A DNA stretch of 8,363 nt from Clostridiales bacterium (GCA_004553575.1 SFLA01000049.1:1-8363), one strand, 5' to 3'; counted from the stretch's first letter, positions 1-6,499 are shown. Notes: generated from the letters alone by a model not told the origin. Numbers and translations: made by a program.

Positions 1-2
1 GT

Positions 3-87
3 GATACATTATTAACAGATTGGTATAACCACCAACAAAAAGGGCGGAAACGATAACATTACAGCCGTTCTTATCGGAAAGGAGTAG
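3..87 (+). CDS. PP2C-type Ser/Thr phosphatase, C-terminal fragment (partial, apparent frameshift)
   Basis: This is probably the end of the PP2C phosphatase that reverses phosphorylation by the PASTA kinase encoded next to it. From 43 to the TAG at 85-87 the frame reads GGNDNITAVLIGKE, which matches the conserved C-terminal GGxDNITxVLI strand of Stp/PrpC-type phosphatases, including the metal-binding Asp of the DN pair. That frame has a TAA at 13-15, and the second frame has stops at 2-4 and 26-28. Only the third frame is open from the window edge (DTLLTDWYNHQQK). A one-base change in the A5G3 run at 37-44 would join it to the conserved frame. The gene is therefore either really shifted or carries a sequencing error. 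The stop lies just after the AAAGGAG that serves prkC, so the two genes are tightly coupled. The stp-prkC order is standard in Gram-positive bacteria. The identity is inferred from about 14 residues plus context. Confidence 0.55.
78..84 (+). promoter_or_regulatory. Ribosome binding site of prkC, inside the phosphatase gene end
   Basis: AAAGGAG sits 9 bases before the GTG at 94. It overlaps the last codons of the preceding phosphatase gene, whose TAG is at 85-87. It supports GTG as the true kinase start and suggests translational coupling of phosphatase and kinase. Confidence 0.7.
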
Positions 88-93
88 GCTGCC

Positions 94-2160
94 GTGAACA
101 ATAAATACCAAAGCTTCGTCGGGAAGGTGCTCGACGGCAGATACAAAATTCTTGAACTCGTGGGCGTCGGAGGAATGGCGTTCGTGCTGAAGGCAGAGGA
201 TCTGCTCATGGACCGAACGGTTGCCATAAAAATCCTGAATGACGAATATAACGGGGATAAACAGGCGGAGGACCGTTTTATCAACGAGTCCAAAGCGGTG
301 GCAATGCTGTCGCATAAGAATCTCGTAAGCATATACGACGTTGCGATATACCCGGATATGAAGTATATCGTTATGGAATTCCTTGACGGCATTACACTTA
401 AGGAGTATCTCGACAAAAAAGGAGTGCTTCCGTGGAAGGAGGCGTGCATCTATACGGTGCAGATTCTCCGCGCGCTCGAGCATACCCACAGCAAGGGAGT
501 TATACACCGCGACATAAAGCCGCAGAATATCGTGCTTCAGAAGAACGGCGAGATTAAGGTTACAGACTTCGGCATTGCCAAGACCCCGCACGAGACACTA
601 TCTCCCGCTTCCGAAAGAGCAATCGGTACGGTGTATTATATCAGTCCGGAGCAGGCGAGCAGCAAAGAGACTACCTTCGCCTCCGACTTGTATTCGGTCG
701 GAATCATGCTTTACGAGATGGTTACCGGAGTTCTTCCGTTCACCGCGGATAACCTGCTTGAGATCGCCATGATGCAAATCAATGACGAGCCCCGCAACCC
801 GCGTGATATAAATCCGTCAATACCGGTCGGAGTGGCGCAGATAATTAAAAAGGCAATGGAAAAGGATCCGACCAACCGGTTTTCGTCGGCGCACAATATG
901 CTTAAAGCTCTGGATATGATACTTCGCAACCCGGCGGTAACTTTCTCGTTGGGAAACGATTACCCGGCCGGAGAGAAACTGCCGTACAATGTGGTGCCGA
1001 TCGATTCCATAGCCACCTCCGAGCTTGAGCCCTACGACGACGGTGCTGGAACGGCATCCGACCGGCCGCGTCAGGTCAAAAAGAAAAAGCGTATTGTAAA
1101 AAAACGCCGCGCCAAAACCCGCAAAGAAAGCCGGTCCCTGCTGCCGGTCATATCGGCGGTGGTGCTGTCGTTCCTGCTTATATGCCTTTCCTGCGGAGTT
1201 TATTATCTTATCTATGCGCTCGACTGGACTACCGGAGCTTCGAACAGCACCGAGGTGACCGTGCCTAATCTTACGGGCCAGATCTGGTCGGACGAGCTGG
1301 AATCGAAGCTGCTGAGCGGCACCTACGATTCGTCCGGAATCAAGTTCAAGGTGCTTAAGGTAATCGAGGTACAGAAGAACGGTTACGAGGACGGCGAGAT
1401 TATCGAGCAGGATCCCGTGGCGTACCATATCGGCAAGCTGCCGGACGGACAGGCGTTTTTTGAAATAACTTCGCTCAAAGTCAACGAGATCCGTGAAGAT
1501 ATCGTGGTTCCGTATCTCGCCGGATACACCTATAAAACCGCCGAGATCAAGCTGAAGGAGATGGGCTTTGCGGTGGAAAAGGAGCTGGTTTACGACGATT
1601 ACGCCTTTACCAACCAGGTGATACGCACCGAGCCCGCATACGGAAGCCTTTTGGAATCCGGCAGCACAATAACCGTATACGTGTCCATGGGACGCAACGC
1701 AACCACCGCGCTTGCTGTTCCGGATCTTACAGGACTGTCGTTAACCGAGGCAAAAGCGGCTCTCGAGCGGGCAATGCTTTCGCTCGGCACCGTCACCTAT
1801 ACCTTTGACGGTGATATGGACAATACCGTAATGGACCAAAGCGTAAAGGCCGGAACGGAGCGTCTTACCACCTGGGCTCCGATAGATATTGTTATAAGCG
1901 GTAAGAAAGACGGCACCGAATACACCGAGGGCATTATGCCCGATCTGTTCGGTATGACGGTCGAGGATGCGGAGGATCTGCTTATACGGTTGGGTCTTGT
2001 TCCGGATCAGTACACCGAGATATACTCTTCGGATTACGAAGCGGGTACCGTCTGCGGTCAGAGCATTGACGCCGGTATGGAAGTATCGTACGGCGACAAA
2101 ATAGACCTTGTGATCTGTATCGGACCGGGAGGAGATACCTCATCGGAGGGGTTGGATTAA
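94..2160 (+). CDS. prkC: PASTA-domain transmembrane Ser/Thr protein kinase (PrkC/PknB/Stk family)
   Basis: This 688-residue membrane kinase is predicted to sense peptidoglycan fragments or lipid II outside the cell and to phosphorylate Ser/Thr on cytoplasmic proteins. The kinase domain covers about 17-275. It has the glycine loop GVGGMA (24-29), ATP-binding Lys46, helix-C Glu65, the catalytic loop HRDIKPQN (138-145, base Asp140), DFG (158-160), an activation loop with Thr164, Thr168, Ser170, Ser173 and Thr179 as possible autophosphorylation sites, SPE (184-186) and DLYSVG (198-203). All essential residues are present. A linker with a very basic patch (329-347) leads to one membrane helix (about 349-376). 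Four PASTA-like repeats follow at about 386-462, 468-533, 538-603 and 613-678. The first is longer and degenerate, the other three are regular. The start is GTG with a good binding site. It is followed without a gap by rsgA, whose product is a known PrkC substrate in Bacillus. Confidence 0.97.
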   Translation: MNNKYQSFVGKVLDGRYKILELVGVGGMAFVLKAEDLLMDRTVAIKILNDEYNGDKQAEDRFINESKAVAMLSHKNLVSIYDVAIYPDMKYIVMEFLDGITLKEYLDKKGVLPWKEACIYTVQILRALEHTHSKGVIHRDIKPQNIVLQKNGEIKVTDFGIAKTPHETLSPASERAIGTVYYISPEQASSKETTFASDLYSVGIMLYEMVTGVLPFTADNLLEIAMMQINDEPRNPRDINPSIPVGVAQIIKKAMEKDPTNRFSSAHNMLKALDMILRNPAVTFSLGNDYPAGEKLPYNVVPIDSIATSELEPYDDGAGTASDRPRQVKKKKRIVKKRRAKTRKESRSLLPVISAVVLSFLLICLSCGVYYLIYALDWTTGASNSTEVTVPNLTGQIWSDELESKLLSGTYDSSGIKFKVLKVIEVQKNGYEDGEIIEQDPVAYHIGKLPDGQAFFEITSLKVNEIREDIVVPYLAGYTYKTAEIKLKEMGFAVEKELVYDDYAFTNQVIRTEPAYGSLLESGSTITVYVSMGRNATTALAVPDLTGLSLTEAKAALERAMLSLGTVTYTFDGDMDNTVMDQSVKAGTERLTTWAPIDIVISGKKDGTEYTEGIMPDLFGMTVEDAEDLLIRLGLVPDQYTEIYSSDYEAGTVCGQSIDAGMEVSYGDKIDLVICIGPGGDTSSEGLD

Positions 2161-3033
2161 ATGCCGACGGGCAGGCTGCTCAAGGGTATGAAGGGGCTGT
2201 ACAGCGTCTTCGACGGCACAGGGACGGTGCTCTGCCGTGCCGGAAGCCGGCTCCGTAAGGGGAGCGATAAGCTTTCGGCGGGCGATATGGTGGAGTTTTC
2301 GGCCAATCCCGACGGTACCGGATTCATTACCTCTATACTTCCGAGAAAAAACAGTTTTGTAAGGCCGGCGGTCGCTAATGTCGATAATTTCGTAATAGTG
2401 ACCGCTGCCGCTTCGCCCGACCCCGATACGATGTATATCGATTCGCTGGCGGCAACGGCGATACACGCCGGGGCGGAGATAATACTTGTTATAAATAAAA
2501 CCGATCTGCGTGCCCCTTCGGAGCTTCTTTCCGTGTATTCCGGGACTCCGTTCCGCATATTCTGTATACAGGCGGATACAGGCTGCGGGGTCGGTACGCT
2601 CCGCGCCGCGCTTACCGGCAGCGTTTCGGTGCTTGCCGGAGCATCGGGTGTGGGAAAGTCGACTCTCGTCAACGCGCTGTATCCGGGCATTAACGCCGAG
2701 ACGGGCGGGCTTTCCGACCGGATTTCACGCGGAAAGAATACTACCCGTGTAGCGGAGCTTTACCCTCTTCCCGACGGAGGCTGGCTGGCGGACACTCCGG
2801 GATTCACCATGCTCGAGCTCGAGCAATACGGGTTTAACGCTCTAAGCGATCCCGCCGACGCTTACCCCGAATTCGCACCGTATATCGGACATTGCCGTTA
2901 TCGCGACTGTTCGCATACCGTCGAGGAGGGCTGTGCGGTTATAGATGCGGTTAACGGCGGAAAGCTGTCGCCCGTTCGTCACGGGAACTACCGGCGTATG
3001 TATTCCGTTATAAGATCAATCAAAAACTATTAA
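2161..3033 (+). CDS. rsgA: Small ribosomal subunit biogenesis GTPase RsgA (YjeQ/CpgA/YloQ)
   Basis: This 290-residue circularly permuted GTPase acts late in 30S subunit maturation and is released when GTP is hydrolysed. The permuted order of motifs is diagnostic: G4 NKTD (112-115) comes before the P-loop GASGVGKST (160-168), then the switch region RGKNTTR (190-196) and G3 DTPG (211-214). An N-terminal OB-fold occupies about 1-65. The C-terminal zinc finger is Cys245-x4-Cys250-x-His252-x5-Cys258. Its length is normal for the family. The ATG follows the prkC stop with no gap, and GGAGGG at 2145-2150 lies 10 bases upstream inside the end of prkC. In many Firmicutes this gene follows prkC, and in Bacillus the orthologue is phosphorylated by PrkC. 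The usual next genes rpe and thiN are absent here and a phospholipid gene follows instead. Confidence 0.97.
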   Translation: MPTGRLLKGMKGLYSVFDGTGTVLCRAGSRLRKGSDKLSAGDMVEFSANPDGTGFITSILPRKNSFVRPAVANVDNFVIVTAAASPDPDTMYIDSLAATAIHAGAEIILVINKTDLRAPSELLSVYSGTPFRIFCIQADTGCGVGTLRAALTGSVSVLAGASGVGKSTLVNALYPGINAETGGLSDRISRGKNTTRVAELYPLPDGGWLADTPGFTMLELEQYGFNALSDPADAYPEFAPYIGHCRYRDCSHTVEEGCAVIDAVNGGKLSPVRHGNYRRMYSVIRSIKNY

Positions 3034-3037
3034 GGTG
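3032..3037 (+). promoter_or_regulatory. Ribosome binding site choosing the ATG of the phosphatidyltransferase
   Basis: AAGGTG overlaps the rsgA stop codon (3031-3033) and lies 8 bases before the ATG at 3046. An in-frame GTG at 3037 would start inside this site, so the ATG is preferred. Confidence 0.6.
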
Positions 3038-3045
3038 TGTGCTGT

Positions 3046-3714
3046 ATGTTTATCGGATTCATCAATATAGCCAATGCTATTACCCTGCTCGGGCTTTCGT
3101 CTTCGATTACCGCAATTGTGTTTGCCGGCCGGCATTCGTATTGTCTGGCACTGATGTTCTTCCTGATTGCCGGATTATGCGATATGGTTGACGGTACCGC
3201 CGCCCGCCGGACTCAGAAACGCACCAACCGATCCAGGATATACGGAGTTCAGCTTGACAGCCTGTGCGATATGGTCAGCTTCGGTGTGGCTCCGTGCTTT
3301 ATTGCTTATCATCTCGGTTACGATACCGCTTTCGATGTTCTGATATACATAGTGTTTTGTGTTTGCGCCGCAACGAGACTTGCGTATTTCAATGCCGTCG
3401 CAATGGAAAAGCCGGATCTTTCGACCAGGTCGTTTATCGGAGTGCCGGTGCCGTTCTCGTGCTTTTCAACGACCGTTCTTATGATGTTCCTGTCCTTCGG
3501 CGCGGCTCCCGCGGCGATGGCGTGGGCATTCCGGATTGTGTATCTTCTGGTTGCAGTGGCATATATCCTGCGTGTCCGCGTACCCAAGCCTACGCTTAAG
3601 GTCGCCATGATATTCGGAGCGGTCATATTCCTGCTGTTCCTGTTCACAATAATGCGCTGGAACACTTATAGTATCACCACCGCGGTCGAGAATTACATTT
3701 CGCTCACAGCATGA
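3046..3714 (+). CDS. pssA: CDP-alcohol phosphatidyltransferase, probably CDP-diacylglycerol-serine O-phosphatidyltransferase
   Basis: This 222-residue integral membrane enzyme should transfer a phosphatidyl group from CDP-diacylglycerol to a small alcohol, most likely L-serine, giving phosphatidylserine. The signature has all four metal-binding aspartates: Asp46 and Asp49 in CDMVDG, the DGxxAR box at 49-54, then Gly67, Asp71 and Asp75 in GVQLDSLCD. The stretch between Arg54 and Gly67 is 12 residues, where the classical motif has 8, and it is very basic (RTQKRTNRSR). Hydrophobic segments lie at about 8-27, 31-45, 95-112, 136-152, 157-176 and 186-203, consistent with the six-helix fold. The text after the motif (MVSFGVAP) resembles the serine-specific branch, but the alcohol substrate cannot be proven from sequence. 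It is the last gene of the prkC-rsgA operon, 12 bases after rsgA, with no decarboxylase (psd) next to it within the window. Confidence 0.85.
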   Translation: MFIGFINIANAITLLGLSSSITAIVFAGRHSYCLALMFFLIAGLCDMVDGTAARRTQKRTNRSRIYGVQLDSLCDMVSFGVAPCFIAYHLGYDTAFDVLIYIVFCVCAATRLAYFNAVAMEKPDLSTRSFIGVPVPFSCFSTTVLMMFLSFGAAPAAMAWAFRIVYLLVAVAYILRVRVPKPTLKVAMIFGAVIFLLFLFTIMRWNTYSITTAVENYISLTA

Positions 3715-3724
3715 ACCGAAAGAA

Positions 3725-3745
3725 TACCCGGCTTACGGCCGGGTA
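3725..3745 (+). terminator. Hairpin after pssA (first of two)
   Basis: There is a perfect 8-base-pair GC-rich stem (TACCCGGC with GCCGGGTA) around the loop TTACG, 10 bases after the pssA stop. No T-tract follows on the plus strand, so alone it is a weak terminator. It may act together with the next hairpin or protect the mRNA end. Confidence 0.5.
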
Positions 3746-3757
3746 AACGATAAAAGC

Positions 3758-3791
3758 AAATGCTCCGTATCCTGCGTAATACGGAGCATTT
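3758..3791. terminator. Hairpin between the convergent pssA and MBL-fold genes, probably a bidirectional terminator
   Basis: A perfect 13-base-pair stem (AAATGCTCCGTAT with ATACGGAGCATTT) closes an 8-base loop. T-rich bases follow on both sides: ATTTGATTTAT on the plus strand, GCTTTTATCGTTT on the minus strand. It lies between two genes that point at each other, so it can end the pssA operon and also the long 3' tail of the minus-strand hydrolase transcript. Confidence 0.7.
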
Positions 3792-3954
3792 GATTTATAA
3801 GACTCATTGAGCGTAAAGCCTGCGAAACAGCCCGGAAACCGCTATCTTATGCTGCCGGGTTGCCGGCTGTATGAAGCTTTGCGGGTTTTGCTTTTGATAA
3901 CAGCCTTTGGGATAATTGTTTTGCACAGTCAATATCTTTTCGGGAATGCCGGAA
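3792..3954. other. Noncoding gap between terminator and MBL-fold gene
   Basis: These 163 bases would form the 3' untranslated tail of the minus-strand hydrolase mRNA. I see only a short weak inverted repeat (CCGG-GTTG-CCGG near 3855) and no gene with a binding site. A minus-strand open frame crosses it but it is out of frame with the hydrolase and has no homology that I recognise. Confidence 0.4.
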
Positions 3955-4791
3955 TCAGAATTTAACCGGCATACCGTCGTACGACACCAGGAATCCTTCC
4001 TTTGCCGCAACGGGCACAAGCTCGTCGTATATAGCCTTCCCGTTGTGCGAAAAATGGTTTACGCATTTTACCGTGTGTTCTCCGATAACTCCTGCTTCGG
4101 TAAGAATGTCACGGACGGTGCAGCAGGTATCAAGTCCCAGATGTCCGCCTCCGCTCGGAAGAAGAACATAAGTGCAGTCGAAGGAAACGAAATCCGCGTG
4201 CACCGAATGGGATTTCAGGTAATCCAGCGCGTCGTCATACAGCATACCCGTGTCATGCATATACAGAACCGTCTTCTCGCCGTCGGTTATAAGGTAGAAT
4301 GCGGCGTCGTTGCCGGTCATATGGTTAGCGCGCAAGGGAGTTACGGTGTATCTGCCCATTGTGACGGGCTTGTAGAATTCGGCGGTTTGTGTTACTATGT
4401 ATTTGCCGATTCGCTCGTCGGGATAAAACTCAAGATAACGGCGGAAGGTATCGATAACCTTCGGCGGACCGTACAGCAGCATTTGGGGCACTTTAAGATT
4501 ATGTGCGTAGCAGATATCATCGCGGAAGAACAGATCAACCGGCGCGAAATGGTCAAGATGCGAGTGGGTTACGATAAGATATTTCACGCCGGAATAGTCA
4601 AGCCCGTTCTGAAGCATATGCATATTCGCGTCCGGCGGGAAATCGATAAGCAGATCGTCGTTGATTATTGCCTGAGAGCGGGTACGGATATTACGTCCGC
4701 CGGCGGCTCTTGCGCGGTTGCAATGTTCACAGCGACAGAATACCGCAGGCCAGCCTTCTGCCGCCGCGGTGCCGAGATAACGGAAATCCAT
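3955..4791 (-). CDS. PhnP-like metallo-beta-lactamase-fold hydrolase
   Basis: This is a 278-residue cytoplasmic protein with no signal peptide. The zinc site is well preserved: THSHLDH (75-81; His76, His78, Asp80, His81), His157 (RANHMTG), Asp180 (YMHD) and His246/His249 near the C-terminus (NHFSHNG). Near the N-terminus, GTAAAEG (7-13) precedes Cys19-x-Cys21-x2-Cys24, which matches the extra structural zinc site of the phosphodiesterase PhnP. GGRNIRTRS (31-39) is typical of a PhnP-related subgroup. PhnP hydrolyses cyclic ribosyl phosphodiesters in phosphonate breakdown, but no phn genes are nearby, so the substrate is unknown. The start at 4791 is chosen because GGAGGTG lies 5 bases upstream and the family sequence begins MDFRYLGT. 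A longer frame to 4848 would include the promoter. It diverges from rpmE. Confidence 0.88.
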   Translation of the reverse strand: MDFRYLGTAAAEGWPAVFCRCEHCNRARAAGGRNIRTRSQAIINDDLLIDFPPDANMHMLQNGLDYSGVKYLIVTHSHLDHFAPVDLFFRDDICYAHNLKVPQMLLYGPPKVIDTFRRYLEFYPDERIGKYIVTQTAEFYKPVTMGRYTVTPLRANHMTGNDAAFYLITDGEKTVLYMHDTGMLYDDALDYLKSHSVHADFVSFDCTYVLLPSGGGHLGLDTCCTVRDILTEAGVIGEHTVKCVNHFSHNGKAIYDELVPVAAKEGFLVSYDGMPVKF

Positions 4792-4796
4792 TTTAA

Positions 4797-4803
4797 CACC
4801 TCC
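4797..4803 (-). promoter_or_regulatory. Ribosome binding site fixing the MBL-fold hydrolase start
   Basis: GGAGGTG on the minus strand is 5 bases before the ATG at 4791. It rules out the longer in-frame start at 4848, which has no such site and lies upstream of the predicted -10 box. Confidence 0.75.
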
Positions 4804-4819
4804 GGTATTTATTACCGTA

Positions 4820-4848
4820 ATTATACACTGTATCGGGCGGAAACACAA
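4820..4848 (-). promoter_or_regulatory. Sigma-A promoter of the MBL-fold hydrolase gene
   Basis: On the minus strand a perfect TATAAT -10 box (4825-4820) is separated by 17 bases from TTGTGT (4848-4843), a partial match to TTGACA. T-rich DNA upstream could act as an UP element. The leader to the ATG would be about 20 bases. A 5-base inverted repeat, CGGTA-TTTAT-TACCG (4803-4817), lies just downstream near the expected start of transcription. Confidence 0.65.
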
Positions 4849-4868
4849 TAAAAAAGTGAAAAAAGGTA

Positions 4869-4897
4869 TTGCAATCGTTGTTTTTTTATGATATACT
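4869..4897 (+). promoter_or_regulatory. Sigma-A promoter of rpmE
   Basis: TTGCAA (4869-4874) and TATACT (4892-4897) are spaced by exactly 17 bases, with a T-rich spacer. Both boxes match consensus at four or five of six positions. Transcription should start near 4904, giving a leader of only about 25 bases before the ATG at 4929. The fit is that of a strong housekeeping promoter, as expected for a ribosomal protein gene. Confidence 0.75.
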
Positions 4898-4928
4898 GTA
4901 TCGGTGAGAAAGTGAGGGATAAATAGAT

Positions 4929-5129
4929 ATGAAACAGGGCATACATCCTGAATACAAGGATACCGTCATCAGATGCGCTTGCGGCGAGGAATATGTTACT
5001 AAGTCCACAAAGGGCAATATAAAGGTTGATATATGCTCCAAATGCCATCCGTTCTATACCGGTAAGCAGAAGCTTGTCGACAGCGGCGGACGCGTTGAAG
5101 CTTTCAAAAAGAAGCACAACCTCAAGTAA
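4929..5129 (+). CDS. rpmE: Large ribosomal subunit protein bL31, zinc-binding form
   Basis: This 66-residue protein is bL31, which sits on the 50S central protuberance and helps bridge to the 30S subunit. The start MKQGIHPEY is the family hallmark. The four zinc ligands are present as Cys16-x-Cys18 and Cys36-x2-Cys39, so it is the C+ form that depends on zinc rather than the cysteine-free form induced under zinc starvation. CHPFYTGKQK (39-48) and the basic tail are typical, and the length is normal. The ATG is preceded by GAGGG (4914-4918) at 10 bases. It has its own promoter and a strong terminator, so it is probably monocistronic. Confidence 0.98.
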   Translation: MKQGIHPEYKDTVIRCACGEEYVTKSTKGNIKVDICSKCHPFYTGKQKLVDSGGRVEAFKKKHNLK

Positions 5130-5144
5130 TTTTATTCACTGTCA

Positions 5145-5172
5145 GACAGCGCGTTTACGCGCTGTCTTTTTT
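5145..5172 (+). terminator. Intrinsic terminator of rpmE
   Basis: There is a perfect 9-base-pair stem (GACAGCGCG with CGCGCTGTC) with a TTTA loop, directly followed by six T residues at 5167-5172. It starts 15 bases after the rpmE stop and should separate rpmE from hflX. Confidence 0.93.
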
Positions 5173-5221
5173 GCGCGTTTTCAGGCTCTTCGGAATCTTT
5201 ACGGATGGTGTTAAGTGAATT

Positions 5222-5227
5222 GAGGTG
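5222..5227 (+). promoter_or_regulatory. Ribosome binding site choosing the ATG of hflX
   Basis: GAGGTG ends 6 bases before the ATG at 5234. The in-frame GTG at 5225 lies inside this site, so it is not the start. I see no convincing promoter between the rpmE terminator and this point. Confidence 0.65.
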
Positions 5228-5233
5228 TTACTA

Positions 5234-6499
5234 ATGGACGAAATATTCAGTAAACAGAAGCAGACCCGCGCCGTTCTTGTTGCGCTTACGCTCGATATGA
5301 CCGACCGGCAGGTCGAGGTGTCGCTCGATGAGCTCGAGCGGCTGCTCGAGACCGCCGGCGGAGTTGCTGCGGCACGGGTAGTACAGCCCAGATCGCGGCC
5401 GGACCCGAGAACCTATATCGGCGCCGGAAAGGCCGAGGAGATACGTGATTTCATCTCCTCGCAGGGAGAGGACGAAATCGATCTCGCCGTGTTTGACAAC
5501 GAGCTTACTCCGTCGCAGATTGCAGCTCTCGAGGACATTCTGGGAGTGCGGGTTATTGACCGTACAATGCTTATTCTCGATATTTTTGCGCTCCACGCCG
5601 TTACGGGCGAAGGAAAGCTTCAGGTCGAGATTGCCTGCCTGCGTTATACCGCGCCGCGTCTTATCGGAAAGGGCAAGCAGCTTTCGCGTCTGGGCGGCGG
5701 TATCGGCACCAGAGGACCGGGCGAATCCCAGCTCGAAACCGACCGCAGACATATAAAACGGCGTATTGCCGCGCTTCAGGAAGAGCTTGAGGATATGGAG
5801 AAGGTACGCGGGGTAAAGCGTTCCTCGCGTGAAAGGTCGGGTATGGTCTCCGCCGCAATAGTCGGCTACACCAACGCCGGAAAATCAACGCTTTTGAACA
5901 GGCTCACCGATGCCGGCATACTTGCCGAGGATAAGCTGTTTGCCACACTTGACCCTACTACGAGACGGCTCACGCTGCCCTCCGGTAACGAACTGCTGCT
6001 AACCGATACCGTAGGGTTTATAGACCGGCTGCCTACCCACCTTATCAAGGCATTCCGTTCAACTCTTGAGGAGATGTGTTATGCCGACATCATTATAACA
6101 CTGACCGATTCGGGCGAATGTGACGAGGAGCGCAGGCGCAAAAACGGTGTAACAAGACAGCTTATCGACGAGCTCGGAGCTTCCGATAAACCGCTTGTTG
6201 AGGTTTGGAACAAATGCGATGTCGCAGTCGATACCGATTTTATTCCGCCGCAGGCTATATGCATTTCCGCCGCTACCGGTGAGGGAATCGACGGTCTGCT
6301 TGCGCGGCTCGACGAGCTTGCTTCGCAGGGGAAGAGGATTCTTAAGCTGTTCTTCCCGCACGGAAGCCTGCAGGATGCATCGGCCGTTTACCGTCTCGCC
6401 CGGGTAATAAGCACCGAATACCTGGATGACGGCGTGTCCGTTACTGCAGAGTGCGACGCACGCGCCGCCGGAAAACTGGCGGATTATATCGTAAAATAA
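5234..6499 (+). CDS. hflX: Ribosome-associated GTPase HflX
   Basis: This 421-residue protein is an HflX/Obg-superfamily GTPase. The family binds the 50S subunit and splits stalled or hibernating ribosomes under stress such as heat. The N-terminal HflX domain (about 10-170) includes the glycine-rich GGGIGTRGPGESQLETDRR (154-172), followed by a charged coiled-coil-like linker (about 173-200). The G domain begins near 205: P-loop GYTNAGKST (211-219), switch I FATLDPTTRR (236-245), G3 DTVG (258-261), G4 NKCD (326-329) and G5 SAATG (345-349). A short C-terminal domain (about 365-421) completes the usual length. All nucleotide-binding motifs are intact. It converges on hydA. In this window it stands alone, without the hfq or hflKC neighbours known from proteobacteria. 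Confidence 0.96.
   Translation: MDEIFSKQKQTRAVLVALTLDMTDRQVEVSLDELERLLETAGGVAAARVVQPRSRPDPRTYIGAGKAEEIRDFISSQGEDEIDLAVFDNELTPSQIAALEDILGVRVIDRTMLILDIFALHAVTGEGKLQVEIACLRYTAPRLIGKGKQLSRLGGGIGTRGPGESQLETDRRHIKRRIAALQEELEDMEKVRGVKRSSRERSGMVSAAIVGYTNAGKSTLLNRLTDAGILAEDKLFATLDPTTRRLTLPSGNELLLTDTVGFIDRLPTHLIKAFRSTLEEMCYADIIITLTDSGECDEERRRKNGVTRQLIDELGASDKPLVEVWNKCDVAVDTDFIPPQAICISAATGEGIDGLLARLDELASQGKRILKLFFPHGSLQDASAVYRLARVISTEYLDDGVSVTAECDARAAGKLADYIVK

Noticed and set aside
817..1428. Minus-strand 203-codon frame inside prkC
   Set aside because: It is a shadow of the kinase gene with a repetitive Arg/His-rich composition and no motif.
2157..2690. Minus-strand 177-codon frame inside rsgA
   Set aside because: It is a shadow of rsgA, whose GTPase and zinc-finger motifs are complete on the plus strand.
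3804..4019. Minus-strand 71-codon frame overlapping the end of the hydrolase gene
   Set aside because: There is no binding site of its own, it overlaps the conserved C-terminus in another frame, and its composition looks random.
4792..4848. N-terminal extension of the MBL-fold hydrolase to an ATG at 4848
   Set aside because: The extra codons contain the predicted -10 box and the GGAGGTG binding site, and the extension is not part of the family fold.
3916..4851. Long plus-strand open frame (311 codons) across the MBL-fold gene
   Set aside because: It mirrors the minus-strand hydrolase, which has conserved zinc motifs, a promoter and a binding site. The plus frame has none of these.
5173..5221. 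Search for an hflX promoter
   Set aside because: No pair of -35 and -10 boxes with acceptable spacing was found. hflX may rely on readthrough or on a nonstandard promoter.
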